NCBI GenBank assembly: GCA_946807835.1
Contig: OX327691.1
Coordinates: 14,187,688-14,251,687 of the forward strand
Direction of reading: 5' to 3'
DNA length: 64,000 bases
Source of the DNA: Ailanthus altissimus
Lineage: Eukaryota > Streptophyta > Magnoliopsida > Sapindales > Simaroubaceae
The notes below the pieces were generated by a model. It did no database searches and was not told where the DNA came from. It saw only the letters and a program-made list of their open reading frames with translations. Both the position numbers and the translations under genes were made by a program. Below, in pieces: positions 1-13,506 of the stretch (position 1 is its first letter; every line of letters begins with the position of its first letter).

Positions 1-3000
1 ATCTTAATACAAAGGAAATAATCTACTTAACCCTATTTGTTGATATTTTACATATGTCTTTGTTTGCTTGAACTAGATGGATTGCTAATGGAAATAATTT
101 TGCATGTAGATCAATAATGATTAATTGAAAATATATTATTACATTTTCTTACAAAAAGAATTTGAGAAAAATGATAAACATCTATAAGTGCAAATTTTTT
201 TGTAATCTAAAATAAACTTATAATTGCTTTAATTAATGTTAGATTTATGATATTTTATATTATAATTTTATTTTACAAGTTACAAAATTTTGATTTTCAT
301 ACTATAAAATTTATGAACTCGTAATTTATAATAGTTTATGTACCACATTCTATCGTGAGATTTAACCAAGGTGGTTGGGATAATTTTGATAAAAAGAAAC
401 CAATGGTAGATTAAAAAAAACAAGAATCTCATGTGTATTGTAAGGGTATTTATATCCAACTTTATGATTTAGAATAATATAAATAAATAAACACAATATC
501 ATTGACTTATTTGTTAAATTTTTATTTCATTTGAGTATAATTTTGTTTGCTTGATTAATTAAGTGAAATAATTTTAATTTTAAATTTTTTATCATAATAA
601 AATTATATTTCAACACATACTACCAAAATATTTTAAATTACAAATTATAATTGTAATTTTTAATTACATCTACAATAATGTTAGTTTTAATTATAACCAT
701 AATTATGATACAATTTCAATTATGATAAAAACACAATTTTAATATCGTTACAATTAATAATTTTAGTTATTAAAATATTTTAAAAAATAGTTATTGATTT
801 AATCGTATATTCTAATAGAAATATTAAATTTGAAAAATACAAACAAATATTTGTTTGGTCTAATTGTTAGTAGCCTTTATGACATGTTAGGCCGTGCCAC
901 ACGGGCACGACCCTGTAGCGTGCTAAGTTGGGCCACCCACTAGTATAATACCATAGCGTGTTGTGCCGGCCCATAACTCATTATAATGTTGTGTTGTAGA
1001 TAGCTTGGCCCATTTGTCATTTCTATTTATTATGATCTAATTCAAACTTAAAGGGTAAACTTAAGTTCGATATGAGATGTGAGATTTTTTTTCGTTCAAT
1101 TACATGATACTATCATCATGATCTGACCTAAACTTATAAGCTAACTTAGCATGTATTAATTTTTTTTTTACATTCCACGTGACAATCTTCATTAGAATGA
1201 TTTTGAGAACTCACATACGAATAAAAATTCGAGTCTATTATAATACCACTAATTATAAAATGAGCATTTATTATTAATTTAAAAAATTAATTTAATAAAT
1301 AATATTACATATTCGCTCTTGATAAATAATACTATATATTCGCTCTAAAATTTATTTAATTTAGAGCGTAACAAAAGATTTAAAATGTTAGATGGGGTTT
1401 AAAAGATTAGGTAATTTATTTATGATTATATTATAAGATTAAAAAAAGGATAAGGTATCTTTCCATTAAACCCTAGTTAAGGAAATATGCTTTTTTGGTC
1501 AACTCATCGAGGAGAAGCATTAATTCTTCGAGTTAGTCTGATGTTATTGAACATTTTGCAATGCATTCCCAATAGGGCCAATCAAATAATGTTTTTTGTG
1601 CTTGTAATTAATTCAAAGTCAAGGGCAATAGTCTCTTCACTTGCACTTAGAGACCAACTATTACTATTGGTTTAACGTGTATCTTAAGATTGAAAGTCCA
1701 CACGCTACATTATGAAATCTTAGGTTGACATAAATTACATAATCTTACTTACGTGCTGACTATTTCAATGTTTGAAAAAAAAAAAAATTAATAGCACAAA
1801 TAATCACTATTAGTGATGTGACTTGATTGAAATAAGGTGATTAATACATGAAAGGTTCGAATTTGAGACATTCGTTTTAATACTATATTAGATACTATAT
1901 TTGATTTAAAAATATAAAATCTTTTAGTGTTAGAACTAACACCTATATTAAATACAAAATTTTAATATATTAACGGCTCAAATATCTTAAATGATGGTTA
2001 AACTTTACACATTATAAATTAATAAATTAATTAAAAATAAAGACATAAGAACTCGAACTCAAAATTTTAACTTTGAAATCATATTAATTTATCACTTAAT
2101 TTAAAAGTTTAAGTTTATAGGTAAATATTTAATATTAATATTAAAAATAAGTATTTAATAAGTTAAAATTTTAAAAGATGATTTGAAGAGATCAGTGCAT
2201 TGGGTTGGTAGGTAAACTCAGCATCATGCATTCGATTTGGTATGTTTTATTCGCAGTAGTCAGTGCAAACTACAAAGATCAATATTCTAAGTGACATTTG
2301 AACCTTCAATTGAAGCACAACCGCGTTTTAAACTCAAGGTCGTGAAACAAAGATGTTAGACTAATCGAATAAAAAGAAAGAGTTGCACGTTACGATTAAA
2401 TATGATATGGATCGATAATGATACTAATTGAGTTGAAATAACTGGGTATCGTTATATATCGCCAAAAATATACATACATATATGAAAGGCCCAATTGATG
2501 GTAACAATATTAATGAAATAACGTGGGGATCTACATTTCAACCAACCTGAGCAGATACATTTCATTCTCATGCACGTTTGCTTTTGTTGTTTTTTTAAAA
2601 AATTGTTTTCTTGTAGATTTGGTTAGGTTTACTGAATCAATCATCTAGTTGACTTGGAATTTCCTTTGGTCTAAATGTTAGGCGGGCTTCAGTTTACTTA
2701 AGCTCATGTTGTAGAATTCCTTCTACGAGGCCCATTAATCAAGAAAAATGGGCCATCTGTTGGACATGTGTGTTCTGGAAAGGGCAAGAATGAGAAGATG
2801 GTTGGTGAATTATAGGGCAAAATCCCAATGGGTGTTCACCAAATTCATTATTAAATAATTTCAGAGAAACACAAAAACTGTTTGGGGGCGGCGAAGATCA
2901 TATAATTGATTAGAACAAATATTAATAGTAATAATAATAATAAGAATGGAGGTTTATGGTGTATTTATACAGTGATTAGTAGTAGTATTATGTTGAGTTT

Positions 3001-5180
3001 CCTAAGGTATGCATCTAACAACTGCCATTGTTGTTGTTGCTGTTGGTACTTGGAATCTTGACTCAATTTTCTTACCTGTCAATTCTCAATTCATAATCAT
3101 CCTTTCTTTATTAAAACCCTACTCGCTTTCTGTTTGGGAAATGAACCCCAAATCCAATTTCCAACATGGATTGTAATGTAAAACACTCAACTCAAAACTA
3201 TTGGCTTAATGTCAGTCACAAACGACACGAGACTCTTTTTTGATTATACGCCACGCACTGCTTTGTATTGTTCATCCATAAGCCATACAAATGTTTAAGA
3301 TTGAAAACAAGTAAATATTTTGTGTGTTTTTTTAAAAATTATTTTACATATATTTACATAAATTCAAAATTTCAATAAAAAAGTAAGTAGAATCTTTTTT
3401 TTTTATAGAATTGGTCCATTATTTTAATTCATTTTTTACCCATAAAATAAAATAAGAGGTTAATCTTTATTAACTAAATGAATGCTAAATTGACATATTT
3501 AACTTAATAGGTATAATATATTAAAAAATAATACATTTGAACAACGCTAAAAACATAAAACCGAATCAAATTTAAAAAAATATATTTCAACATTTAAAAT
3601 ACGTTGATTTGAAGTTGTAAAATATTTATAAATATAAGTTATTTGTCCTTATCGAATATTATATATTTTATCGTATATATAAGTTGAAATAATAGTTTTG
3701 TTTGAAGTTGTGGTTATTTTAAAATGTATTAATATCAAAACATAATTTGAGTGTAATGTAGTGAAGTTTTAGAGAAAAATAAGTTGATGAAAGAGAACAA
3801 TTTAAGAAAGTATGTACTACAAATAGATTCACGTACATATTCGCGTTGTACGCCCGAGCCAAACTTGCACACTTTTGTTCTCTTTTTTTGAATTATGTTT
3901 TCTATACAATTTGGATAATTTTTAATAAATATTTTTTGTTTCGGGTCTTATAGAATATGAGTCAATTGTTGTTTATTTTGGGAGAATGTGAGAAAACTCT
4001 AGTGACGGAGAAAAGAGTTATGTTAATTATAATAACTTTAGTATTTTAGATTTAATTTTCAAAGGATGTTAAATATGAATATATTTTAAAAATTGTGTTG
4101 TGTAATTGGAGTTGATAATGTTGAGTATAGGGTGACTTTAAAAATCAAAATTGATATAATAAAGTATAGGTTGAAATAAATTGAAATTAGAAATGATAGT
4201 TATGTCTGATTCTTTTTAGACTAATAGAAGATCATTTTGTCCTTTGTGTGCAATGTGTGTATTGTAAATTATACTGTATTTGTCAAACATTTTGTATTAT
4301 GTTACTATTGTATATTGATACTTTATTACATTTATCACTTTTAGATGAGTATAATTAAAATAAATTTTAAAATTTAAATAAATTAATTAAATTGAATAAA
4401 AATATATTATTTTAAATAATAATAAAATTTTATTAATTGATCCAATTAAAAATTAAAATAATTTAATTTTAAAAATGGGAAAATTACTTAAATCAAGTAA
4501 ATAATTAAAATATTAAAAATATATATTTTAAATTAATTAAGAATAAATTAAAAATACTTATTAAAGAATAGGTTGGGTGCGCAACTCGTCCAATAAGTGT
4601 TGTGTGCGCATATGTTGAGCTTGTCTCAGAGCGCCCAAAGAGCGATCTCTACTTGTGACGGTTGAGTATTCTGTATGAAATGTGCGCAAATATTTTATGA
4701 TAACGACAACATGTTTTTATTCATTTTTGGTTAGATTTTTTTTTTATTTTCATTAAGTTTTAATTTATTTACAACGTAATTTATCCATATTTTATTTATA
4801 GTTTAATCATTTTTATACTCTTTTTCACAAACTATAAATTACAACAAAAAAATTTAAAATTTTAAATTTATCGGTCATTTTTTGAATTTATGATTAAATA
4901 TCAATTTTTTATTCGGATCTATACAATGTAACATTAAAAATCAGTAGTTTACACAATATTAATTTTAAATTTTTTTAGGAGAGTTTTTAATTAATTGGAG
5001 AGAAAAAATATATTAAAAATAAAAATGTCCAATTTTTTACTTTTTTTAACTTTAAAAAATTACAACTTTAAATTGAAGCTTAAAAAAAAAATTAAAATAA
5101 TGGATTATTTGTGTAAGTTTTCATGAAATCTTTACATTCAAGATTGGAAGGAGTTTTGCTTTATATTTAATGTAATAGTT
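1..5180. other. AT-rich intergenic region, no gene seen
   Basis: More than 5 kb of AT-rich DNA with no ORF that resembles a protein and no exon-like stretch on either strand. The only compositionally distinct pieces are a GC-richer patch at about 880-1010 (inverted GGGC/GCCC words such as gccgtgcc and gggcacgac, reminiscent of degenerate hAT-type subterminal sequence) and a second at about 4565-4690 (several gcgc words). Neither has ends I could define. A 62-codon ORF at 1487-1675 is random-looking. Confidence 0.6.
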
Positions 5181-5407
5181 TTTTTAAAAAACAAAATTGT
5201 CAACTCTTTAAGAGCAGTCGCCGAGTGCAAGGTGTCACCCCAAAAGATAGCGCGTATAAAACACCTGCCTTCATCGAGCGAGTAGTAATCCACGGGGACT
5301 TTGGGTTCTGGCGGTTACCAAACTAGGATTTAGAAAGAAAGAACAAGCATAAGCATAAATCCCAACTAGGAATAAGACTTTAATCTTAGGTTTCAAAGAC
5401 CACATTC

Positions 5408-5420
5408 CTTTTATAAAAAT
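5408..5420 (+). promoter_or_regulatory. Probable TATA box of the GST gene
   Basis: The motif ttttataaaaatt lies just upstream of a CT-rich transcribed-looking leader. A 5'UTR beginning near 5440 would be spliced from about 5569 (ttttgg|gtatgtcc) to 6251 (ccttttgcag|acc) and would reach the ATG at 6379. A second TATA-like word, gtataaaac, is at about 5250 and could be an alternative. The transcription start is inferred, not seen. Confidence 0.45.
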
Positions 5421-5568
5421 TTGGTGTTCTAATTTACCCTTATTGCCTTTACCACGAAAAGGGTCTCTTATTATTCTTCATGCTTCTTGTTCTTGCGCCC
5501 TTGAACGCTAAAAACGCTTTTCTCCTCCTTCACAACTTTCCAGGCTTTCTTCCCCTCCTTCTTCTTTT

Positions 5569-6251
5569 GGGTATGTCCAAGTGTCTCTTAACTTTTTTTT
5601 TTTCTCACTTTTGATTTGGTTTCACTTTCTGTTGGTGGGTCTATTAGTTTTAGAATTTTCTTTTCTCTTGTTTTTTCTCTCCTTGTTGATCTTTAGGAGG
5701 TTTTAACTTTTATCTCTGCTCGTTTGTGTGTGTCTGTGTTTTTGGCCCGATGTTTTGGTTGGTTTTAGAGTTCTGAGGAAATATGAAAATATTTGAACTA
5801 TATGATGTTATTGAACTTTTTGCATGGTAAGGCTAAATATGAATTTATTCCCAAAAGGAATTTTAAAAGAAATTGATAAATATGAACTGGGTTGCCGGCA
5901 GTGAGTTGGATTAAGCTATTTTTTGTTTGTTTTTTTTAATTTGATTATTGTACCGTTTCTAACATGAATGAGTAATAACAATTATAATAGTTTTCAAAAC
6001 ACTTGTCTGGGGCTATGTACAGATTGATTGCTCTGTAATAACAGCTATAATGCCTTTAATTAACTATGTTACTCTTAATTGTTCGATTAGTAAAGTGATT
6101 TTGGAATTCATGGACGATAATTAGTATTTAGCATAGTCAGAATTGGGAACTATAACATAATGGTCAATGTAGATTGAATTTAGATTAGTATTTATCAATT
6201 TTTTCTTCCCCCGAGTTGTAATTGTAACAGCTCATCTCATGCCCTTTTGCA
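5569..6251 (+). other. Predicted 5'UTR intron of the GST gene
   Basis: A good plant donor (gg|gtatgtcc, near 5569) and a T-rich acceptor (cccttttgcag, ending 6251) bracket about 680 bases of T-rich sequence with no coding potential, between the CT-rich leader and the ATG. The downstream leader (6252-6378) contains a short upstream ATG (about 6277) out of frame with the main ORF, which could modestly affect translation. The intron is predicted from splice signals only. Confidence 0.5.
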
Positions 6252-6378
6252 GACCTTGATGTAGTTCTCTTTGCAAATGCTCGAGCCTGATATCCAAAGT
6301 TGATATGAGAGTTATTGAGTTAAATCTTTTTCTCCAAAAGTAGCATCCTTATTCCTCACAGCCCATGCTAATTGAATC

Positions 6379-7356
6379 ATGCAGCTGTACCATCATCCAT
6401 ACTCCTTGGACAGCCAAAAAGTGAGACTCGCTTTAGAAGAGAAAGGCATCGATTACACTTCATACCATGTCAATCTCATAACTGGCAAGAACATGGACTC
6501 CTCATTCTTTAGAATGAACCAGAGAGCACAACTCCCTGTTTTTCAGAATGGTGCTCACATCATTTTCGACACTATTGAGATAATCCAGTATGTCTTCGTC
6601 CACTCTTGCTCTTTTCTTATTATTTTTGCATTGGTAGAATAATACATGATTGCCATTAGAGTGCTTGTTAGTTGCTTTCAAAGTTTATGAAGAGATAAAT
6701 TTAGGAGATGAGTTTGTAGTTTGTTAGAGACATGGAAAGAATTTAAAGTATAAGTTTACAGGTATATAGAGAGGATCTCAGCTGTCTCTTCGGGGGCTGA
6801 TGATGTGAACTTAAGTAGCAGAGAAGTGGTTGAATGGATGCAGAAGATACAAGAGTGGAATCCTAAATATTTCACACTTGCCCATATTCCTGAGAAATAC
6901 CGCCTCTATATATCCAAGTTCATTAGGCGGGTGGTGATTGCTCGGATGGCTGAATCTCCTGACCTTGCAAGTGCTTACCATCGGAAACTAAAAGAAGCAT
7001 ATGAGACAGAAGACAAGATGAAAAACCCAGATGTTTTGAAACGGAGTAAAGAGCATCTTGTTAGACTTCTTGATGAGGTTGAAACACAGCTGAATGAAAC
7101 AGCACATTTAGCAGGGGAAGAGTTTACAATGGCAGATGTTATGCTCATTCCTTTACTGGCTCGCTTAGTTCTCTTGGATTTGGAAGATAAGTACATAAGT
7201 TGTCGGCCAAACATTGCAGGGTACTGGGTTTTGGTGCAGCAGAGGCCTAGTTATAAAAAGGTCATCGGTAAGTACTTCAATGGCTGGAGGAGGTACAAAA
7301 CTTTACTGAAAACCTGGTGCCTTGTTCGGATCAGAAGTATGCTGAGAAGATACTGA
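6379..7356 (+). CDS. TCHQD: Glutathione S-transferase, TCHQD class (2 exons)
   Basis: Coding exons 6379-6587 and 6762-7356 (intron gtatgt...tttacag) join in frame to 804 nt, 267 aa, the usual length for plant TCHQD GSTs. Residues 1-75 form the thioredoxin-like domain: YSLDSQKVRLALEEKG has the candidate catalytic Ser, RAQLPVF carries the cis-Pro, and DTIEIIQY is the glutathione-binding turn. The C-terminal half is helical and contains GEEFTMADVMLIPLLARL, the conserved N-capping/hydrophobic-staple region of GSTs. The tail is strongly basic (GWRRYKTLLKTW). TCHQD GSTs are named for similarity to bacterial tetrachlorohydroquinone dehalogenase; their plant substrate is not settled, and the Arabidopsis member has been reported at the plasma membrane. 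No signal peptide is visible. There is no frame damage, so I consider it functional. Confidence 0.93.
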
Positions 7357-7439
7357 ATGCTGTAAATTGATAATTTTCATAATGGGAATAGATCAACTGT
7401 ATGTATTTTTTCCCATTATCTTTCCATCTGTTTTATCCT

Positions 7440-8660
7440 TGTTAAGGGGGATTTGTTGGGTGAGACGTTATATTTAAATTGATCCTTGAGAATTTTCACT
7501 CATTAAACCTGGCTCGAGCATTGTCAATTTGTCATACATTAGTTTGATTGCCAGCTTTATGATCCTCTATTCTTCTGTGACATTTCAATTGGCAAGTTAT
7601 GTATGCACGTCTTTAACCGTAAAGGGTTTCTGTATCATCATTCCAAAGTAAATCAAACACACCAAGGTATTTCTCTCTCGTTTTGTCAACTTTTCTTTTT
7701 CTTACATAAGTCTAGATACTGCCAACATTTGTTTTCAGAAGAGCAAATCCGGCAATATTTGGTGCTCAGAAGAGTTTAACAAATGTCAGAAAATATACCT
7801 CTTGGTTTGAAAGAGTTATAAAGATTCGAGTAACATTACACGTACAAATTCTACAAGATCATCTCTTTAAAATTCATATCTTCACTGCACTAATTTCATG
7901 TCATGTTAATTTACGTGAAAATAGTTTGAATATGAAGTATTTTATTTATTAACTATCCAACTGTGGCATGCATCAATCAAAATTTAAAACTTGACCGTCC
8001 CTACCCCTCCAAACAAAAAAAGGGAAGAATAAAAGGAACTCTTGGAGATATAGTTAACCTCATACCAGAATTCTTACTCTTGATATTGAAGAGTAATACT
8101 AACACATCTCAAATTATTCCAAATTCTGAATTGCAAATAAGATATCAAGCAATCATTGGTCCAAATTCTAAGTTGCAAATAAAATATCAAACAATTATTA
8201 GGTGAAAAAAAATAATATAATAAATAATTTTAAAAATTACAAATATTAACCACCCAATAATTATTTAATACTTTATTTGAGATTCAAAATTTGAAATATG
8301 AAATAATCCGAAACACAACAAAGTTATCTGCCTTTCGGTGTAATTTTGTTTGAAGCACCCTGTACCCAAGCTTCGCATATGTACACCAACATTCTTACCA
8401 GACGCAAATTTTTAGGCTTAATAAACTACTGACTTCAGTTGTATTCAGTAGAAATAACAAATACTTCTCATGTCCTCGGATGAATCTCACAGAATGAAGA
8501 TCAATGTCAGAATGCAATAAAGGAACTTCATTCTCTCTTTAATCCATTGTAAAATTCCTGCAGCTGGTGTGGGAATACAAGATTAATACCCAGGACAAAC
8601 TTGTTCAATGCAGGACTATAAGCCAACATGGAGTTCCAGGTAAATTAACCAGCAAATCAT
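7440..8660. other. Intergenic region 3' of the GST gene
   Basis: Contains the probable GST 3'UTR to about 7450 and then AT-rich sequence without recognisable genes. At 8119-8202 there is a 42-bp tandem duplication (two units beginning ccaaattct, at 8119 and 8161). The 80-codon ORF at 7963-8205 spans this repeat and is not protein-like. Confidence 0.6.
8119..8202 (+). repeat. 42-bp tandem duplication
   Basis: Two adjacent diverged copies, 8119-8160 and 8161-8202, each starting ccaaattct and continuing through ttgcaaataa. Simple local duplication with no known role. Confidence 0.7.
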
Positions 8661-8672
8661 CTGATTATTGTT

Positions 8673-8824
8673 TGCGAAAAAATGGAGAGAAATAAGAATT
8701 CACTTATATATTTCCAGTATAGATGTTACAAGTATATATAGAAAGAAGACAAGTCATTTAATATCTACTTGACAACTACCAACTACTTCTACACCTAATA
8801 CTTTACAACTAATATACTTTAACA
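8673..8824 (-). repeat. 3' LTR of the copia element (152 bp)
   Basis: Plus-strand ends are tgcgaa...tttaaca, matching the LTR at 13507-13674 apart from substitutions and one 16-bp duplication. In element orientation it begins TGTTAAAG and follows the polypurine tract. Confidence 0.9.
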
Positions 8825-8838
8825 GTCGCCCTCAAACT
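8825..8838 (-). other. Polypurine tract of the copia element
   Basis: On the minus strand the bases next to the 3' LTR read AGTTTGAGGGCGAC, a purine-rich tract immediately before the LTR TG. This is the expected plus-strand priming site. Confidence 0.7.
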
Positions 8839-9213
8839 GGAACATATAAATTATATGCGCCAAATTTGTTATAAATAAAATCAATTTGAGGACCCCTGAG
8901 ATATTTAGTAAGGACGTCTACTTAATTAATCGTTTAAGCTGACATAACTGATAGGGTTACTTCCAGATAAAATCTTCTATTGGACAAAGTGGCAATTAAT
9001 CTCTATATGTTTAATCATTTCATAAAACACTGGGTTGGATGAAATGTGAAGGACAATTTAATTATCATAAAATAACTTCATCTATGATATATCTACAAAT
9101 CTTAGTTCTTGGATTAACTTTTTCAACCATATAAGTTCGCATGTTGCTAAAGTCATTGCATGATATTCTGCTTCTGCACTTGACCTAGCAATGACAGTCT
9201 GCTTCTTACTTTT

Positions 9214-9444
9214 TCAAGATACAAAATTCCCTTCAACAAGAACACAATACCCAAAGGTAAAACATCTATCTAACAGAGAACCTACCAAATCAACGTCTAA
9301 GTATCCAACAATGTGAATATGACCGCTATTATCGTATAACAAACCTTTACTTGGTGCACCCTTAATGTATTGTAGGATTCGAATAACCACATCCCATTGA
9401 GAGTCACATAGAGACTGTAAAAAATGATTGGCAACACTAATCAA
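9214..9444 (-). pseudogene. Copia RNase H / RT C-terminal fragment
   Basis: The 76-codon translation contains ILQYIKGAPSKGLLY followed by YLDVDLVGSLLDR. These match the copia pattern of a connection segment and the first RNase H acidic motif (usually Y.DADWAG). The reading frame is short and broken on both sides; the remaining RT sequence lies upstream in other frames. It is a decayed domain, not a gene. Confidence 0.85.
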
Positions 9445-9744
9445 GAAGAAAATATCAGGCTGTGTGATGGTGAGATAATTGAGTTTACTAACTGGTCTCT
9501 TCTCTCAGGGTCTGCAAGAGGCTCTCTCTGTTCAGGTAGAAGTTTAGTGTTAGGATCCATGGGAGAGTCTATGGATTGACAGTCCATCATCCTGTGTTTT
9601 GAAGAATATTCAAAGTATACTTTTTTTAAGAAATAACAATTCCAAAACTAGACTGAGCTACCTTAATACCAAAGAAGTTTTTGAGTAATCCCAAATTTTT
9701 GGTTTGAAAATGATCAAACAAATAATTTTTTAATTGCTTAATAC

Positions 9745-9793
9745 CATCTTGATCATTTCCTATAATGACAATACCATCAACGTAGACTATTAA
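9745..9793 (-). pseudogene. Copia RT catalytic motif, mutated (YVDG)
   Basis: The minus-strand translation reads IVYVDGIVIIGND, aligned with the copia RT box in which YVDD supplies two catalytic aspartates. The second Asp is Gly here, a GAT-to-GGT type change, so the polymerase would be inactive even without the surrounding frame damage. Confidence 0.8.
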
Positions 9794-10220
9794 GTATATG
9801 CATTAGCCTTATAGTGTATGCTTATAGAAATCAGAGTGATCTGACTAACTTCAAATCATGCCAAACTTCTGGATTACAGTGCTGAAACAATCAAACCAAG
9901 CACAAAGAGATTGTTTTAAACCATACAATGAGCAATAAAGTTTACATACCAAACCAAACTCCCCCTAAGCCATAAAACCAAGTGGTTGCTCCATATATAT
10001 TTTTTTCCTGAAGTTCACCACAGGGAAAAGACATTTTTGATGTCGAGTTGGTAAAATGATCATTGACGAATAGCAATCATAAATAAGAACAACCAAATAG
10101 ATGACATTTTAGTCACAAAAGAGGTGTCAAAATATTCACGCCATAAGTCTATGTGTACCCCTTGGCAACCAGCCGTGCTTTCAACCTATCAACCTAACCA
10201 TTAGGTCCAATCTTGACAGT

Positions 10221-10541
10221 CTAAACCCAAAGACAAAAAACGGTGGAGTGGTCGGGGAGCAATTTGACTAATTCCCGTGTGCCATTATTATGCAAAACAG
10301 TCATTTTCTCAACCATTGCTTGACACCACTCAGGATGTAAAAGAGCATCGCGAAGGTTGGTAGGGACAGAGACAGAAGATAAAGTAGATACAAAGGCATA
10401 ATACGGTGAAGACAATTGATGATAACTAAAAAAAATTATATATAAGATGAGGGTTCTGAGTAGAGTGTTTACCTTTATGGGCAGCAATGAAAAATTGGTC
10501 AATAAGTGGTAGGACCTCAGTAAAAGAATGATCGAGAGCAA
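10221..10541 (-). pseudogene. Copia reverse transcriptase N-terminal fragment
   Basis: The frame contains ALLHPEWCQAMVEKMTVLHN followed by ELVKLLPDHSTV, the typical beginning of the copia RT domain (P.W..AM..E...L..N.TW.LV.LP). The conserved Trp before ELV is replaced, and the frame ends soon after. Upstream is the linker from integrase; downstream the RT continues in broken frames to about 9450. Confidence 0.85.
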
Positions 10542-10834
10542 AAAAGTGAGTCAGCGGGGAAGTGCCTCAAAAGCAGTATCACTGTCATCACCTGCAGGAG
10601 CAAAAGGAATAAGACTCACGAGCCAGAGAGGGAGAATCCCTAGTGGGAGGATCATATTATGAGACAGGGACAGGTTAAGTGTTTGACTCAGGAGGAGGAG
10701 ACATGAGATAAAGAACTAGAAGAACCTCTGTGATGGATGTTGTATCCGAAGTAAACGAAGAAAAGAAAGGGGAAGACTAAAAAAATGTGACGTCAGCAGA
10801 AAGAAAATAATGTCGGGTGTTAGGAGAATAACAC

Positions 10835-11308
10835 TTATATCCTTTCTGAAGATATGAGTAACAAAAAAAAGACATTTAATCGATTAGACGAATAGTTTAT
10901 CTTGACCATGAAAGAGACATGAACAAAATATGCGTAGCCAAAGACACGCGATGGAAGAGAAAACAGTGGCTTATTAGGATACAAAATAGAGTGAGGGACT
11001 TGATGTTGTAACACGGAGGAAGGCATTCGATTTATCAGAAAGCAAGCAATAAGAATAGCATCAACCCAAAAATAGAGAGAAAAATTATTGTGTATAAGTA
11101 GAGTACGGGTAGTCTCAATAAGATGTCCGTTCTTACGCTCAGCAACTCCATTTTGTTGTGGAGTATAGACACAGAAAAACTGATGTAAGATGCCATGAGA
11201 AGACGTAAATTTAGTAAACGAAACAGAAAAATATTCACATGCATTATCACTACACAATGTACGAATATTAGTAGAGAAATGTCTTAATTTAAGCACAAAA
11301 ATATTCAA
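10835..11308 (-). pseudogene. Copia integrase core fragment
   Basis: The 157-codon stretch has LCSDNACEY (second catalytic Asp) and TPQQNGVAERKNGHLIE, which contains the catalytic Glu, then FLINRMPSS and the typical copia integrase C-terminal region. The zinc-binding and first-Asp parts would lie upstream at about 11310-11770 but are in broken frames. Confidence 0.9.
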
Positions 11309-11777
11309 AAATAAAAAATAATTTAGAACAATCTTTCATTAAAAATAACCAAGTGCAACATGAATAATCATTAATAAATGTAACAAAATATTTAAACCCT
11401 AAAACAGACGAAACTCGACTAGGACCCTATATATTAGAATGAACTAATTCAAAAAGGGACGTAGCTCGATTATTGGCCTGTTTTGGAAACGATTCAAGAG
11501 TGTTTTCCAAACTGACAAGACTCACAATTGAAAGATGATAAATTACAGAGACCTAGAACCATCTTCCGAAGCTTTAATAAATTTGGATGTCTTAGATGAT
11601 TATGAAGAAGTGCTGGTAGTTCAGTGACAGTGCATGCAATAAATGGTTGAAGAATACTCAAATGATAGAGCCCCTATGACTCACAACCTGTCCCGTACTA
11701 CGGTACTGTATAAGAACAGAGTTAGTAACAAAAGTGATTGTACAGTTTAAAGAGCAAGTTTACTGACAGAGATAAGA

Positions 11778-12128
11778 TTAAAAGAAAATTGTAGAATGTA
11801 AAGAAGAGTCTAAAGGTAAATAAGGCAGAGGATGTGCTCGACCAATTGTTTTAAAAATGGTTTTAGGCCCATTGACTAAAGTGACAAATGGTAATGATTC
11901 AAATTCAAAAACACAAGAAAGTAATCGAAGGTTACTAGAAATATAATCTGAGGCACCAGAATCAAGGACCCGCGGATCTAGAGAGGAAGACTGAGTAAGG
12001 CAAGCAACAAAATTACTAGTATTGGCAATGGAAGCAACGGAAGTAGTAGAATGCTTAGTTGCTTGATACTTAAGATAGACCTCGTAGTTGGCACTTGTAA
12101 TAGTCAAGGATGGAGACTGATTGTGCAA
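11778..12128 (-). pseudogene. Copia protease fragment
   Basis: The frame contains VLDSGASDYISSN, the aspartic-protease active-site signature DSGA with the usual copia context. It is followed by about 35 residues that match the protease body loosely. The gag and zinc-knuckle regions upstream (about 12130-13480) have no long open frame; a GC-rich stretch at about 12970-13480 is leader/gag sequence. Confidence 0.85.
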
Positions 12129-13490
12129 GGTGTCAAATTGATCAGTTTGAGCAAGATTAACAGCTTGAGGAAGTCGTACATGTAACTTGTAATATTTTTC
12201 TCGAATATAGCCCCAACGATGACTAACTACATTTGAGCTGATTTTTACTGTGATCGCCTTGTTCTCCTTTTAAGGAATTTTGTAATTAAGAGTGAGAGGC
12301 CAAGACTAAGGAGTCAACTATAAATGATCCAAAAACAGGACCTGGAGCAGAAACACGAAGGAGTCGGGCAAACATCCTCATCCATAGAGAGTATGGTTGC
12401 ACTAGTAAGGATCTGATCTCAAAATGATGAGAGTTCAAAATTAATGGAAGCAAGGGTTACAACTATAAAAAATTTGTCCCTCTGTGCAAGATCTTCGACA
12501 ACAGTCTTACCAACTAGCAGAAATGAATTGAATTCAGTCTTGAGGGATACCATCCGGCCAAAAAATTCTAACGTCCATACCTTGTTGTTTCAGATTGACA
12601 CGATTTGAGACAATTGGATATAGCCTTTAAATATCATTAGTGTCTAACAACTTGGTCTGATTCCATATATCAAAACAATTTTTGTAGGCTTTATAAATGA
12701 GATACAATTAAAGGTCGATTGTTTGCCATAACTGATTGCACAGTAAAACATTAACTTTCTTCCACTCAATTTTATCTTTTGTCGTTTATATTTATAATCC
12801 GTGTAGTTAAATGATCCTCCAGGCCATGTCCCATATTCCACAGTTTAATGGACGCCGCCCATGAGTTATAATTATTGCTTCAAATCAATTTTTTAGCAAA
12901 AATTACACAAAATGAACTAAAGAAAAAGGTAGACCCTGTTTTGAGGTGTTCAAAAGTCATTTTGAATCACCAACTAGAGAGAAATTGACGGATAACGCAA
13001 AAGTGGTTTTTCGGCAACAATGGCGGTTTTCCAGCAACAATGATGGCGGTCAAGTGACAGTTTGGCTCGTTGTCGACATTTGAAGATTGAGACACTACGG
13101 TGAGGATGCACACGCATCAAAAAGACAAAGATCGGCGATTGAAGTTCACCAAAGAGCGGGGCTATCACCGGCACATGGCGGCTTGTCCGTTGGTCAGTGG
13201 GGATCGAGCTTCAGCAGAACTGGTCGCCAGCGTCTTCTGAGGTCAATGGAGATGGCCGAAGGTCAGTATGGTCACCTGAAAATGACTGTTTTCTACGTGT
13301 GGAGGCGCGTCAGATGATGCTCCAATGATGACTTCTTGGGTCTTGTCGGCGAGATCCTTCTGCGATCACGTTCACCAAAAAAGAGGGCACGACCACTGGA
13401 AAAAAGGAGCACAATGGCCGGAGATGACAGGCAATGCTACCGAAAGTAACACGCAGTATTGCCGAAAGGAAGACAACTCAGAAGCCAACA

Positions 13491-13506
13491 GTTAACTCTG
13501 ATACTA
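13491..13506 (-). other. Primer-binding site (initiator tRNA-Met type)
   Basis: Minus-strand bases next to the 5' LTR read TAGTATCAGAGTTAAC, close to the standard TGGTATCAGAGC primer-binding site used by most plant copia elements. Confidence 0.85.

Noticed and set aside
880..1010. GC-rich patch with gggcacgac/gccgtgcc words, resembling sequence at 61760-61800.
   Set aside because: Too short and degenerate to define ends or assign a family.
13087..13317. Plus-strand 76-codon ORF in a GC-rich region.
   Set aside because: It lies in the leader/gag region of the minus-strand copia element and is a composition artefact.
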